NCBI GenBank assembly: GCA_009692305.1
Contig: SHZK01000008.1
Coordinates: 1-64,000, forward strand
DNA length: 64,000 bases
Direction: 5' to 3'
From: Gammaproteobacteria bacterium
Lineage (GTDB): Bacteria; Pseudomonadota; Gammaproteobacteria; Pseudomonadales; Pseudohongiellaceae
Shown here: piece by piece, positions 9,496 to 18,762 of the stretch
Layout of the letters: each line of letters starts with the position of its first letter
Position numbering within the stretch: the stretch's first letter is position 1
Position numbers and translations under genes: made by a program
The notes under the pieces: model-generated
What the model was told of the DNA's origin: nothing
Database searches by the model: none
What the model saw: only the letters and a program-made list of their open reading frames with translations

Positions 9496-10185
9496 TTACC
9501 TGTGTAAAAACAGCAACCGGTTGAGCGGGTTCAGCAGGCGCTGTAAGCCCGCGGTAAATAGCAGCGGAGAATCCAGCACGGAGAAACACAGACAGCCCTC
9601 TACAGTGCGCGGCTGGTGTCGGTGGCTTGGATCACGCATGACAAAATCGGCCGCCTGGTATTCACCAAGCTCGTCGCAGAAACTGCCGTCCAGTACGATC
9701 GTGACTTCATTGCCGCTATGTGTATGAGCTGGCGTCTTGCTACCTGGCTTCATGTAGATAAATGCGCACCTAGTATGATCGTCCAATTTCACCAGCGCCT
9801 GGCTGATGCCGCCGCGCAAGTGCTGCCATGCAAGGCCTGCGGCAGCTATTTTGGCCAGGACTCTGGGTAGCGACACAGATTTGTTATTGACGACAATTGC
9901 ACGCGGCACCGCGTCGACAGTTGCCGCCGCCACCGACTGGGGCTGTGCAGCGATATGATCCAGTATGGAGTTGAATTCAGATTCTGCAATTGCAGTGGCC
10001 GCTGCGTCCCAGTCGGCCGACAATGCTTGTTCCAGCTTTGCACTCGCTTGCTGGCAGGCCGCGCAATACTCAATATGCGCGGACACAGTCACGCTCAACC
10101 CAATACTCAGCTCTCCCGCCACAAATTTTTGCAACTGCTCCTGCGGTGGATGCAGATTCACTTTATTGCTGACCGCTATCATCAT
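9496..10185 (-). CDS. ChrR-like zinc anti-sigma factor with cupin domain
   Basis: 229 residues. The N-terminal zinc anti-sigma domain has His12, His37, Cys41 and Cys44 (AHIEYCAAC). The C-terminal cupin domain has His154, His156, Glu160 and His190 (PAHTHSGNE and SHRH). The spacing of both sets equals that which I recall for the zinc ligands of Rhodobacter ChrR (H6/H31/C35/C38 and H141/H143/E147/H177). ChrR holds its sigma factor inactive until singlet oxygen or organic peroxide triggers release. The gene overlaps the sigma gene by four bases, so sigma and anti-sigma are made together. Confidence 0.88.
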   Translation of the reverse strand: MMIAVSNKVNLHPPQEQLQKFVAGELSIGLSVTVSAHIEYCAACQQASAKLEQALSADWDAAATAIAESEFNSILDHIAAQPQSVAAATVDAVPRAIVVNNKSVSLPRVLAKIAAAGLAWQHLRGGISQALVKLDDHTRCAFIYMKPGSKTPAHTHSGNEVTIVLDGSFCDELGEYQAADFVMRDPSHRHQPRTVEGCLCFSVLDSPLLFTAGLQRLLNPLNRLLFLHR

Positions 10186-10844
10186 TCAGCCTCAACCAGA
10201 GTTCTCAGTTTTCCCATACCCAGCCGGAGCCTTGACTTGAGAGTTCCCAAAGGGATATTCAATTCAGCCGCCGCTTCTTCGTGTGTACGATCATGCACAT
10301 AAATTTGTTCAATCACAGCCAGCTGTGCCGTCGGTAGCTGCGCATAGTAGGCCCGCACTTGCTCCAACTCGACCGACATGAATCCGGAATCAACAGATTC
10401 CACCGTGTCGCCATAATATCCGTCATTGGGCCAGATATCGTCGGCGCTGACACAGGCTGGCTGGCGCTTGATCTTGCGCAGCAGATCGAAACAGCGATTG
10501 CGGGTCAGAGCAAATATCCAGCTTTGTGCATTGCCCCGGTCTAGGTCATACAGCGGTGCCTTTTGCCACACCATCAACAACGCTTCCTGCACTAGGTCTT
10601 TGGCAAGCTGTTCGTTGCGAGTCAGTTTCATGCCCATGGCAAAGATGCGATTGGAAAAGCGATTGAACAGGGTATTGAAAGCTATCCGGCTCTGCTGATT
10701 GCCCACGGCGATCAACAGCTCTTCATTGCTGGCTGATTCGCGGAGGGCAAGGACGGCAGACTTGGGATTGGGGGCATGCTGAGGTTCTGGATGGACCATG
10801 AAACCCATGCTAAACCGATCTACCTGTAAGTACAAATTGTTCAT
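10182..10844 (-). CDS. ECF RNA polymerase sigma factor, partner of the ChrR-like anti-sigma
   Basis: 220 residues with a 40-50 residue N-terminal lead before region 2 (FNTLFNRFSNRIFAMGMKL, then AKDLVQEALLMVW and AQSWIFALTRNRCFDLLR). Region 4 is the helix-turn-helix at RTHEEAAAELNIPLGTLKSRLRLG. The DLLR and GTLKSRL blocks are typical of ECF sigma factors paired with ChrR-type anti-sigmas (RpoE/ECF11-like). The likely role is an oxidative or photo-oxidative stress response. Targets are not visible; the nearby TonB receptor and DapA-like gene are only candidates by proximity. Upstream ATGs (codons 13 and 16) are possible alternative starts. Confidence 0.88.
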   Translation of the reverse strand: MNNLYLQVDRFSMGFMVHPEPQHAPNPKSAVLALRESASNEELLIAVGNQQSRIAFNTLFNRFSNRIFAMGMKLTRNEQLAKDLVQEALLMVWQKAPLYDLDRGNAQSWIFALTRNRCFDLLRKIKRQPACVSADDIWPNDGYYGDTVESVDSGFMSVELEQVRAYYAQLPTAQLAVIEQIYVHDRTHEEAAAELNIPLGTLKSRLRLGMGKLRTLVEAE

Positions 10845-10908
10845 GCAGGCTTATACGCGGGGTCTGCGAGGTCAGATCACTACTTTGGCGTATTAATTTT
10901 TTTATTTG

Positions 10909-11925
10909 TCAGCCAGGCAGCATATACGGCCGCAAGGCTTCGAGACGGTATTCGATTTCAGCGATCTGCTGCGACGAAAACTGATAGTCACCGCGGCGGG
11001 ATTTTGTGGTTTTGAATATACCCCGCCGTTGCAGCACATACAGGCGCACGCCGGGAATCTGCTCGTCCAGGTTCTGAATCAGGAGCAGTGCACTGTAGCA
11101 GTCACGCAGCTCCTCCGCCCTGCCCTCATTATGGAGCTGCCACATGCGGGCATACACATCCCCATACATGGCGCCACCAGTCATCACGCCATCAGTACCG
11201 ATGCGCATCTCATACAGCCAGCCCCGACCTAATTCGGCACCGAAAATACTGCGTATAGGATCAGGCCGGTACGCGCTGAGCGCCAGCATTCGCGCATGCA
11301 CATCGCCATATTCTTCCTTGATATAACCGCACTGGGGTAATTCACGCGCCAAATCTACCAGAAACTCTATGGTCAATTCGATGTCGGGCCCACCGCTGGT
11401 CTGGACGAATATGGGTCGTGCCGTGATTTCACAGAGAGCACGGTAATACGCCCGAATCTCGTCGAGTGAGTTGGCCGTGGTGGGGGGAATGGCGATCATG
11501 CCGTCCGGCGCCAATGCCTCAGCCGCATGGGCGTACCTCAGCATGCCGGCAGTGTCATCCGCCTGCACGCCAAAAATCAGCACCAAGTCGCGTCCCTTAT
11601 TGGCTTCCGCAATCACCTCGAAGCCGCGGATGCGCTCGGCTTCGCTCAGATAACGTTGTTCGCTGGAATTTTGTGGCCATACCATGCCTTGCACGCCGCA
11701 GCGATCCAGAAATTCAACCTCACGGGCCAGATCCTCATAATCCACTTCACCGGTAATTGTGTACGGTGTGGTCAGAATCATTAAGGCGCCACGGATGCGA
11801 TTCGCCATGGCCGCATGCACACTGGCCAACGGCAGGGTCATGGCAGCCATGGCAGCTAGATATTGGCGCCGGGTGAGGCTGGGGTTTAAAGGCTCTTGGT
11901 TTGAAGACCGGGGCGTAATTGGCAT
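10909..11925 (-). CDS. TAT-exported dihydrodipicolinate synthase-fold protein
   Basis: 338 residues from the ATG at 11925, preceded by GAGGA. The N-terminus carries LTRRQYLAAMAAMTLPLASVHA, a twin-arginine or Sec-like signal (Arg19-Arg20). The mature part is a DapA-type TIM barrel with the Schiff-base lysine in GYIKEE (Lys203). The Tyr normally found in the PPYYN motif is absent: the segment reads IPPTTANS (147-154). True DapA is cytoplasmic and unsigned, so this is probably an exported aldolase/lyase of the wider family acting on an unknown keto acid. It stands alone between the sigma factor gene and a divergent PQQ enzyme. Confidence 0.8.
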   Translation of the reverse strand: MPITPRSSNQEPLNPSLTRRQYLAAMAAMTLPLASVHAAMANRIRGALMILTTPYTITGEVDYEDLAREVEFLDRCGVQGMVWPQNSSEQRYLSEAERIRGFEVIAEANKGRDLVLIFGVQADDTAGMLRYAHAAEALAPDGMIAIPPTTANSLDEIRAYYRALCEITARPIFVQTSGGPDIELTIEFLVDLARELPQCGYIKEEYGDVHARMLALSAYRPDPIRSIFGAELGRGWLYEMRIGTDGVMTGGAMYGDVYARMWQLHNEGRAEELRDCYSALLLIQNLDEQIPGVRLYVLQRRGIFKTTKSRRGDYQFSSQQIAEIEYRLEALRPYMLPG

Positions 11926-12088
11926 AACGACATCCTCAATGCGATTGTAAGGAAGACTATGCCTACAAGCCCTAACTTTCAACCGGCTTGGCCTGCAACC
12001 GGCGGAATAGATTTTTATACCAGTGAAATTTGGTTAGAATCGGGCGACTCGCGCAAAGTACCAAATGACGCGCAGCGGAGAACCTACC

Positions 12089-14074
12089 ATGAGAAGACCA
12101 ATAAAAAATTGCAGCAACCGCACTCAAAGCTTGATCAGCCTCTGCGCTCTGCTTCTTCTAAGCGCTTGCAGCCAGCCGGAGCAAACCTCAGTAGCGGTAG
12201 GCGAATGGCCGGTCTACGGCGCCACCAACGGCAGCATCAAGTACAGCAGCCTCGATCAGATCAATGCCGACAATGTCAACGAGCTGGAAATTGCCTGGCG
12301 CCGGCCAGCGCTGGATGCGCATTACCTGACAATGAATCCGCAGCAAAATTATTCCAGTGCCTATATTGCCACTCCAATCATGCGCAATGGCGTTGGCTAC
12401 ATTCCCAATGGCGTCGGCCTGGTTGAAGCCTTTGATCCTGCCACGGGCGCAACGATCTGGGCGCAAGAGCCATTCGGTGGTGTGGATGACCTCCCTGGCG
12501 CAGTCACGCGCGGGGTTGCCTACTGGACTGATGGCGATGACGCCCGCATTCTGGTGCAACGCAACACCCACCTGTATGCGCTGAATGCAGAAACCGGCGC
12601 CTTATACAGCGACTTCGGTGTCGATGGCCGCGTTGATCTGCAACTCATGCCGGAAGATTTCGAACGCTTTCGCTGGGGTGGTGTGCCTATGGTGGTGCGC
12701 GATGTGGTCGTAATCGGCCAGTCGATGTCGGACTCCTTCGAACAGAAACAAGCGCATCGCGGTGACGTGCATGCATTCGATGTGCGCACCGGGGCACTGC
12801 GCTGGACGTTTAACGTCATTCCCCAGGAAGGTCAGTTCGGTACTGACACCTGGCAGGACCGCTCCTGGTCAATTGCCGGACATGCACCGGTCTGGGCCTT
12901 GTTCAGCGCTGATGAGGAACTCGGCCTGATCTACATGCCGATTTCGTCATCCACCAATGACATGTACGGCGGGCATCGCATAGGTGACAACCTGTTCTCC
13001 CAGAGCATTGTCGCGGTGAATGCCGAAACCGGAGAACGCGTGTGGCATTACCAGATGTCTCATCATGATCTCTGGGACTATGATCCACCAGCGGCGCCAA
13101 TCCTGATGGATATTGTCGTAGCAAACGTCCCCATAAAGGCTGTTACGCAAATTACCAAACAGGGCTTCGCCTATGTGCTCGACCGTGCAACCGGAATTCC
13201 GGTGTGGGATATCGTCGAGCGCCCTGTTCCCCAATCAACTGTACCTGGTGAAGTCACATCGCCTACGCAGCCGTTCCCGACCAAACCAGCGCCATTTGAG
13301 CGCCAGGGTGCTACCGTTGATAACCTCATCGATTTCACCCCTGAGCTGCGCGCCCAGGCACTGGAGATTTTCAGCCATTTCGTCACCGGTCCATTATTTA
13401 CTCCACCATCGATAGCCAGTGATGATCCAGCTGGCACCCAAGGCACTATCCAGTTACCCGGCTCGCAAGGTGGTGCCGACGTGCAAGGCGCTGCATTCGA
13501 TCCGGAAACCGGTTATCTGTATATACCCTCTATCACCGCGCCGTTTGTCGCCGATCTGGTGGCTGGCGATCCGGCAGTCACCGATCTCGCATACCAGAAG
13601 GGTTCACGTCGCTGGATTGCGGGGCCGCAGGGACTGCCTCTGTTCAAGCCGCCCTACGGCCGTATCACGGCGATCAATATGAATACTGGCGAGCATGTGT
13701 GGATGGTGCCTAATGGTGATGGCCCGCGCGATAACCCGGCCATTGCCCACTTGAATCTTGGCAAACTGGGAGTTCCCGGACGGCCATCGCCACTGCTGAC
13801 AAAGACCTTGTTATTCGTTGGCGAGGGTCAGACCAATCAACGCGGCGGCGGCCGTATACCAGCTGATATGCCAGTCGAGATTGCTACCAATAGCGGCGGC
13901 TTCATGTTCCGCGCCTATGACAAGGCAACCGGCGACATCATCTGGGAGACTCAGTTGGAAGCTGGATCTGCAGGCGCGCCGATCAGTTATTTGCACAACG
14001 GCAAGCAGTATATTGTCGTGGCGATTGGCGACCGCTTGCATGATCCGGAACTGCTTGCGTTTGCGTTACCGTGA
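12089..14074 (+). CDS. PQQ-dependent dehydrogenase, membrane lipoprotein
   Basis: 661 residues from the ATG at 12089, with GCGGAG eight bases upstream. The signal ends in LLLLSAC with Cys27 as probable lipid anchor. The rest is an eight-bladed beta-propeller with quinoprotein marks: GEWPVYGATNGSIKYSSLDQI, repeated DPATGA/NAETG turns, and the conserved WHYQMSHHDLWDYDPPAAP segment of the PQQ dehydrogenase fold. No heme-binding CXXCH is present, so electrons would go to quinone or a separate cytochrome. The substrate (alcohol or sugar) is not determinable. It is transcribed away from the DapA-like gene. Confidence 0.88.
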   Translation: MRRPIKNCSNRTQSLISLCALLLLSACSQPEQTSVAVGEWPVYGATNGSIKYSSLDQINADNVNELEIAWRRPALDAHYLTMNPQQNYSSAYIATPIMRNGVGYIPNGVGLVEAFDPATGATIWAQEPFGGVDDLPGAVTRGVAYWTDGDDARILVQRNTHLYALNAETGALYSDFGVDGRVDLQLMPEDFERFRWGGVPMVVRDVVVIGQSMSDSFEQKQAHRGDVHAFDVRTGALRWTFNVIPQEGQFGTDTWQDRSWSIAGHAPVWALFSADEELGLIYMPISSSTNDMYGGHRIGDNLFSQSIVAVNAETGERVWHYQMSHHDLWDYDPPAAPILMDIVVANVPIKAVTQITKQGFAYVLDRATGIPVWDIVERPVPQSTVPGEVTSPTQPFPTKPAPFERQGATVDNLIDFTPELRAQALEIFSHFVTGPLFTPPSIASDDPAGTQGTIQLPGSQGGADVQGAAFDPETGYLYIPSITAPFVADLVAGDPAVTDLAYQKGSRRWIAGPQGLPLFKPPYGRITAINMNTGEHVWMVPNGDGPRDNPAIAHLNLGKLGVPGRPSPLLTKTLLFVGEGQTNQRGGGRIPADMPVEIATNSGGFMFRAYDKATGDIIWETQLEAGSAGAPISYLHNGKQYIVVAIGDRLHDPELLAFALP

Positions 14075-14122
14075 TCGCAACTAAACTGTTTACTCATGTC
14101 GTGAGCCAGCGAGAGGCCAGGC

Positions 14123-14644
14123 ATGGCGGAGAATAATGCTGCGCAGCATGGCGCTGGCGATCTGATTTTGATCGGCTGGCGCGAATGGGTTTCTCTGCCG
14201 GGTTTGTCCTCCACACCAATCAAGGCGAAAATCGATACCGGCGCAAAGACTTCGGCGCTGCACGCGTTCTTCATCGAGCCGTATGAAGCTAACGGTGTTC
14301 GTATGGTCAAATTCCTGTTTCACCCCATCCAGCGCGACACCGACACTGTTGTGGAATGTCATACGCCGGTGGTCGATCAGCGCATGGTGCGTGATTCAGG
14401 CGGTCATCAGGAGATGCGTTACGTGGTGAAATCCGGTTTCATGTTTGGCGGATTGCAGTTCGATGCCGAGATTACGCTGACTGATCGTGATTCGATGGTG
14501 TTCAGGATGTTGCTGGGCCGCAATGTGTTGGCGAACCGGTTTCTGGTGCAGAGCAGTGCGTCATTTCTGCTGGGTGGTACCAAAAAATCCCCGCCTCGAA
14601 AGGTCCGCGGAATTTTACCGGTTCAGCACCTGGACATTGGGTAA
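14123..14644 (+). CDS. rimB: RimB-type retropepsin-like (ATP-dependent zinc) protease
   Basis: 173 residues. The family mark KIDTGAKTSALHA (Asp38) is the aspartic-protease-like site; GRNVLANRFLVQ near the C-terminus is also conserved. Members are annotated as ATP-dependent zinc proteases and, in Pseudomonas, RimB works with RimK to tune glutamylation of ribosomal protein S6. Here rimB faces rimK and the M14 gene: its last 30 bases overlap the 3' end of the M14 gene on the other strand. Family identification is firm; the cellular role is taken from Pseudomonas. Confidence 0.82.
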   Translation: MAENNAAQHGAGDLILIGWREWVSLPGLSSTPIKAKIDTGAKTSALHAFFIEPYEANGVRMVKFLFHPIQRDTDTVVECHTPVVDQRMVRDSGGHQEMRYVVKSGFMFGGLQFDAEITLTDRDSMVFRMLLGRNVLANRFLVQSSASFLLGGTKKSPPRKVRGILPVQHLDIG

Positions 14645-15730
14645 TTCGGCTGCCGGATTCAGTTCTGTTCCCGGATCCATCGGGTTTTGCAGTTCCTCCA
14701 CCTGTCCTGCTACTACTTCGTCAGAATTCGCAAACCGGGCAAGATGGAACAAGGCCTCGCCTTCATTCACCAGCGGGATATTGGTCCTGCCGATAATGAT
14801 GCCTTCCACGCTTGCACTGACGATCTCTTCATCCCCACCGAATGGATCAGAAATTACGCCAAGAGATTCACCCTTCGCCACACGCATGCCCAGAGTCTTG
14901 CTCGCTCGCAGAATACCGCTCTTATGTGCTCTCACCCAGGTGCTGGAAGTCGCTTCGAAAGCATCACGAGTCCCCGCTGAGCGGGTCAGCTTCGGCAACA
15001 TATTGAGTTCGCGCATGACTGCAATAATGCCCTTCACACCCACTCGAATTGCCACCTCATCGAAGCGCAAGGCTTCGCCTGCCTCATATACGATTACCTG
15101 AATGCCGAGTTTCTCAGCGGATTTGCGCAAGGTACCGTCGACAATGGCCGTGTTCAGAATTACCGGCGAATTGAATGCTCGCGCCATGCGCGCCACTTCC
15201 GGATTGCCCAGGACTGCGCGAATCTGCGGAAAATTGTCACGATGAATTGCGGCTGTGTGCAGGTCAATTCCGTGCGTACACCTGCTCACTACTTCAGTGA
15301 GAAAAATATTGGCGATACGCGCTGCCAGTGAGCCAGTCTCGGAACCGGGAAAGGAACGATTGAGATCACGCCGGTCCGGCAGATAGCGCGTTTTCGAGAT
15401 GAAGCCAAAAATATTCACGACCGGGACCGCAACCAGTGTGCCGTGAATTTGATGTACCGCCTTGCGCTTCAGTACGCGCCGAATGATTTCCACGCCATTG
15501 ATTTCGTCGCCATGAATAGCGCCGGACAGAAATAACACCGGTCCCGGGTGCTTGCCATGTATGACATACACCGGGCAAGACATGGGATCGTGGGTATAAA
15601 GATTCGGTATTGGAAGATCAACCTGGGCTTGCTTGCCAGCCTTGATTGTTACACCACCGATTGTGAATGCTTCGCGCACCTGTGAGCCCTCACCCTTCTC
15701 CCTTGGTCTTGGTGTTACCCTTTTCCACAT
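14615..15730 (-). CDS. Succinylglutamate desuccinylase/aspartoacylase family M14 metallohydrolase
   Basis: Up to 371 residues. Zinc ligands are His73 and Glu76 (GAIHGDE) and His158 (GIDLHTAA); DLNRSFPG is also typical. The family removes acyl groups or terminal residues from amino acids and peptides, and members next to rimK are thought to trim glutamate tails. The ATG at 15730 overlaps rimK by 41 bases. A GTG at 15679 lies just after GGTGAGGGC and matches better where homology begins, so the true protein may be about 354 residues. It is cotranscribed downstream of rimK. Confidence 0.85.
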   Translation of the reverse strand: MWKRVTPRPREKGEGSQVREAFTIGGVTIKAGKQAQVDLPIPNLYTHDPMSCPVYVIHGKHPGPVLFLSGAIHGDEINGVEIIRRVLKRKAVHQIHGTLVAVPVVNIFGFISKTRYLPDRRDLNRSFPGSETGSLAARIANIFLTEVVSRCTHGIDLHTAAIHRDNFPQIRAVLGNPEVARMARAFNSPVILNTAIVDGTLRKSAEKLGIQVIVYEAGEALRFDEVAIRVGVKGIIAVMRELNMLPKLTRSAGTRDAFEATSSTWVRAHKSGILRASKTLGMRVAKGESLGVISDPFGGDEEIVSASVEGIIIGRTNIPLVNEGEALFHLARFANSDEVVAGQVEELQNPMDPGTELNPAAELPNVQVLNR

Positions 15731-16595
15731 TCGCTTCGAGAAAGGTGATTATCTGGGTCGCAATGTCTTTCTTGGTAGCTGTTTCGATTCCTTCCAGACC
15801 GGGAGAAGAGTTTACTTCCATCACAACTGGTCCATGGTTTGAACGCAGAATATCAACACCGCAGACATTGAGGCCCATGGTCTTGGCCGCTCTTACAGCA
15901 GTGGAACGCTCTTCCGGTGTAATTCGAATCAGGGATGCGGTGCCGCCGCGGTGCAGATTGGAACGAAACTCGCCTTCCGCACCTTGCCGCTTCATGGCTG
16001 CTACTACCTTGTCGCCGATGACGAAACAGCGCAAATCTGAACCGCCGGCCTCTGCGATATATTCCTGCACAAGCACGGAAATATTCAGCCCAAGAAACGA
16101 CTCGATGACGCTCTCGGCCGCCTTGCGCGTTTCAGCCAATACCACGCCGATTCCCTGCGTGCCTTCCAATAATTTAATGACGAGTGGCGCGCCGCCAACC
16201 ATCTTGATCAAATCCTGAATATCATCCGGCTTGTTGGCGAAGCCTGTGATGGGCAAACCGATGCCTTTGCGTGACAGCAACTGACAGGCGCGCAATTTGT
16301 CACGGGAACGGGAAATTGCTACCGATTCATTCAATGGATATACACCCATCATTTCAAACTGACGCAACACAGCGGTGCCGTAAAAAGTGACTGATGCGCC
16401 GATGCGGGGAATGATTGCGTCAAATCCGCTGAGATCCTCGCCCTTGTAGTGAATGGAGGGACGGTGCGAAGTGATATTCATATAACAACGCAAGACATCC
16501 AGAGTGCGTACCTCATGACCACGCGCTTTTGCCGCTTCTATCAGACGTTTTGTTGAATAGAGCTTGGGATTGCGCGAGAGAATGGCAATTTTCAT
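15690..16595 (-). CDS. rimK: RimK ATP-grasp ligase (ribosomal protein S6 glutamylation)
   Basis: 301 residues, equal to the family length. The N-terminal [18 protein letters not shown] and the ATP-grasp blocks ([56 protein letters not shown]) are diagnostic. RimK adds glutamates to the C-terminus of S6 in the cytoplasm. The stretch [11 protein letters not shown] at the end is a variable tail. Its start overlaps the stop of an MscS-like remnant by four bases, a trace of an older mscS-rimK operon. Confidence 0.93.
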   Translation of the reverse strand: MKIAILSRNPKLYSTKRLIEAAKARGHEVRTLDVLRCYMNITSHRPSIHYKGEDLSGFDAIIPRIGASVTFYGTAVLRQFEMMGVYPLNESVAISRSRDKLRACQLLSRKGIGLPITGFANKPDDIQDLIKMVGGAPLVIKLLEGTQGIGVVLAETRKAAESVIESFLGLNISVLVQEYIAEAGGSDLRCFVIGDKVVAAMKRQGAEGEFRSNLHRGGTASLIRITPEERSTAVRAAKTMGLNVCGVDILRSNHGPVVMEVNSSPGLEGIETATKKDIATQIITFLEANVEKGNTKTKGEG

Positions 16596-16867
16596 GCAAT
16601 GAACTCACTTGGTTTGAATATCAGATCGGAAGCTTGTGTGTTTTGTTTTGCTTCGCTGCAGTTGTTTGCTTCGTAATCGTCCGAGTCAAAGTGTTTGGCA
16701 TCCTGCCTGGCAGCTGCTGATCGCAGATGAAGGTCCATTTGAGGATACGGGATTTCGAGCTTATTTGCATGGAGTTTATCCCATATCAAGGGTAACAGCC
16801 CGTTGGTGACGTTGGCATGGCCCAACTTTCGAATACAGATGTTAGATACCATTGGTTTCCGCGGCAA
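16592..16867 (-). pseudogene. C-terminal relic of an MscS-type mechanosensitive channel gene
   Basis: The 91-codon open frame has only a TTG start at 16867; the same frame runs upstream to a stop near 16905. LLPLIWDKLHANKLEIPYPQ then MDLHLRS is the C-terminal cytoplasmic end of MscS-family channels (usual pattern: ALWD..K..GIEIPFPQRDLH.R). The membrane domain and pore helix are missing, and the region upstream is the promoter of the divergent cupin gene. It overlaps rimK by ATGA. It is read as a 5'-truncated gene; expression of the fragment is possible but unlikely to give a channel. Confidence 0.65.
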
Positions 16868-16988
16868 GGCTCTACACAGATGGCTCCATGCAGTGCATGC
16901 TTAAGAGCCACTTGGTTCTGGATTGCATGCATAGGCACTACTGGCTATGCTCTGGTGCACCAACTGCAATCACTCAGGAAATATACCT

Positions 16989-17507
16989 ATGAAAATCTTT
17001 ACTGCGTTCATGCTGGTCATGCTGTTACCGGTCTGCACACTGGCGCAAACCTCTGCGCCTGCCATACCACCAGTGGCTACAGATATTACGGCTGAAGAAA
17101 TTCAAGCATTCATCGCCAACCTGCCCCGTGATCGCGTCAGTGACCTGCCGATCAGAACGGTCGAGGTAACCGGCAATTATCGTATCGGTGTGTTCGGTGT
17201 ATTTCGGCCGCAACAGTTTCCCGGTGGCAGCAACCTGCACCCGGTGAATACCACGGAAATTTATTACATGCTGGAAGGCAGCGCGGTGCTTGTCACCGGC
17301 GGCACGATGACTGATCCGCAACCGGCGCCTGGGGCTAGTCTCAGCATTCGGGGCGCGGGGATTGAGGGTGGTGTCAGTCGGCGTATCAAGGCCGGCGACG
17401 TCGTGATTATTCCTGGACACACGCCACATTGGTTCAGTTCGCTGGATTCAGATATTAGCTATTTGATTTACAGGCCGGATCCGGATAATCGACTGGAATT
17501 GAAATAA
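16989..17507 (+). CDS. Exported cupin-domain protein
   Basis: 172 residues from the ATG at 16989, with AGGAAA upstream. A signal peptide (KIFTAFMLVMLLPVCTLAQ) leads a single cupin barrel: NTTEIYYMLEGSAVLVTGG forms the first motif and GDVVIIPGHTPHWF the second. A metal site is likely (the Glu of TEIYY and His of GHTPHW), but the first motif lacks the usual HxH, so metal binding is uncertain. The likely location is periplasmic. It is a monocistronic gene between convergent and divergent neighbours, with no functional link to them visible. Confidence 0.75.
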   Translation: MKIFTAFMLVMLLPVCTLAQTSAPAIPPVATDITAEEIQAFIANLPRDRVSDLPIRTVEVTGNYRIGVFGVFRPQQFPGGSNLHPVNTTEIYYMLEGSAVLVTGGTMTDPQPAPGASLSIRGAGIEGGVSRRIKAGDVVIIPGHTPHWFSSLDSDISYLIYRPDPDNRLELK

Positions 17508-17556
17508 GCTGGAAGCTCACCAATAGCTGCGGCATTCGCCCAAGGCTAATGCTGAC

Positions 17557-18117
17557 TTACTTGATGCACTCGTAAACGAATGCAGGGGGCATATTGCGCA
17601 AGGTGAATTTCAGTTTTACATTGCTGAACAGCGGTTTCAATTCACTGTAATTCTTCAGGCTGTATTGGTACTGCAGAAACTTGCCGCCATCGCGCAAATT
17701 CATGCCAACAACCCGCAGGATGTTTTGCACCATTGCATCATCGAGCAGCGCGAGTGGCAGACTGGAGACGACGTGGTCTACCTGTTGAATCGATAGCTCA
17801 TCAAGAATGGCACGAATGGATGAAGCACAGGCGTTATACACATGCATCCTTGAATCATCCAGATCATTTAATTCGGCGATGAAGTCGTTGTTCACTTCGA
17901 GACATATCAGTCGGCAATCTGGACGCATTCGCGCGAGCAATGCGCGTGTCACACAGCCATTGCCCGGTCCCAACTCGATAATGCAGCGGGCCGCCTCGAA
18001 GTCAATTGGAGCAAGCAGTCGCTTTACCAGAACGCTGGAACTCGGAGTAATAGTGCCGCTGGTTCTAATGCTTTTTATGAGCTTGATTGAATCACTGAAT
18101 TTAAATCGCGTTTTCAT
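17557..18117 (-). CDS. PmtA-like phospholipid/rRNA-type methyltransferase
   Basis: 186 residues. The N-terminus FKFSDSIKLIKSIRTSGTITPSS resembles bacterial phospholipid N-methyltransferases, and IIELGPGNGCVTRALL is SAM motif I. SSLPLALLDD takes the place of the NLPY-like catalytic motif of KsgA relatives and matches PmtA-type enzymes (SSLP). It probably methylates phosphatidylethanolamine or a related lipid at the membrane. It follows a VTT-domain membrane protein gene with a four-base overlap, which supports a membrane-lipid role. The substrate remains inference. Confidence 0.75.
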   Translation of the reverse strand: MKTRFKFSDSIKLIKSIRTSGTITPSSSVLVKRLLAPIDFEAARCIIELGPGNGCVTRALLARMRPDCRLICLEVNNDFIAELNDLDDSRMHVYNACASSIRAILDELSIQQVDHVVSSLPLALLDDAMVQNILRVVGMNLRDGGKFLQYQYSLKNYSELKPLFSNVKLKFTLRNMPPAFVYECIK

Positions 18118-18692
18118 GCCCTAAGCCACTCGCCGATTCCGGCTCCGAGAAACACATACGCTGTAACCAGTGGCAACTCACCAAGGACAACTGCGATTAT
18201 CAATTTAAGAAGTGGCATCTTGACCATTCCTGCCACATAACACACTGCATCAGTCGGTACCAAAGGAAAGAAAGACCAGCTGGTAACTATCCAAAATGAG
18301 TATTTGCCGTGCAATTTGTCTTTTAGTGTCGCGATTACTTGCGGGTATTTCCCTTCAAGAAATCTGTCATAGCCACCAAAAGTGGGGAAACTGTATACCA
18401 GTAGGACACCAACCACAATACCGGTGATCGAGACTGCAAACACGAGACCGGGCCACTGCGAGAAGCTCATCGCGCCAGCCAGCACGAATGGCGTGCAGGG
18501 AATCAGGAACAAGGCACGACCCAGGGACAATGCCACGTACCCCACAAAAGCAAATGCTCCCAGTGAATTCAGAAATGCGGCAATAGCTTCGCGGCTTAGC
18601 CAGTCTGAGTTAAACCACAGCAGGCACATTACAACAATGACCAGGCCGAGCCAGAATGTATTAAAGTGTTTCAGCATAAAATCCAGCTTCAC
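18114..18692 (-). CDS. VTT-domain (TVP38/DedA-like) membrane protein
   Basis: 192 residues with several hydrophobic segments: about 13-28, 45-65, 70-105 and 150-188. The VTT core is visible as SLGRALFLIPCTPFVLAGA and FFPLVPTDAVCYVAGMVKMP. Proteins of this class are inner membrane and implicated in lipid scrambling or flipping. It is first in a two-gene unit with the PmtA-like methyltransferase. Confidence 0.82.
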   Translation of the reverse strand: MKLDFMLKHFNTFWLGLVIVVMCLLWFNSDWLSREAIAAFLNSLGAFAFVGYVALSLGRALFLIPCTPFVLAGAMSFSQWPGLVFAVSITGIVVGVLLVYSFPTFGGYDRFLEGKYPQVIATLKDKLHGKYSFWIVTSWSFFPLVPTDAVCYVAGMVKMPLLKLIIAVVLGELPLVTAYVFLGAGIGEWLRA

Positions 18693-18762
18693 AAGTTTGT
18701 TCGCTAACGTGCTTCAACATGCACCCTGGTCATAAAATTGGGGCCGACGTCGGCGCTCAGGA

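Noticed and set aside
9407..9589. 60-codon minus-strand frame after the anti-sigma gene
   Set aside because: It overlaps the end of the ChrR-like gene in another frame and is proline/alanine-rich with no homology cue.
12188..12571. Long antisense frames across the PQQ dehydrogenase and many other genes
   Set aside because: They lie opposite well-supported genes, lack upstream signals and show composition expected of shadow frames.
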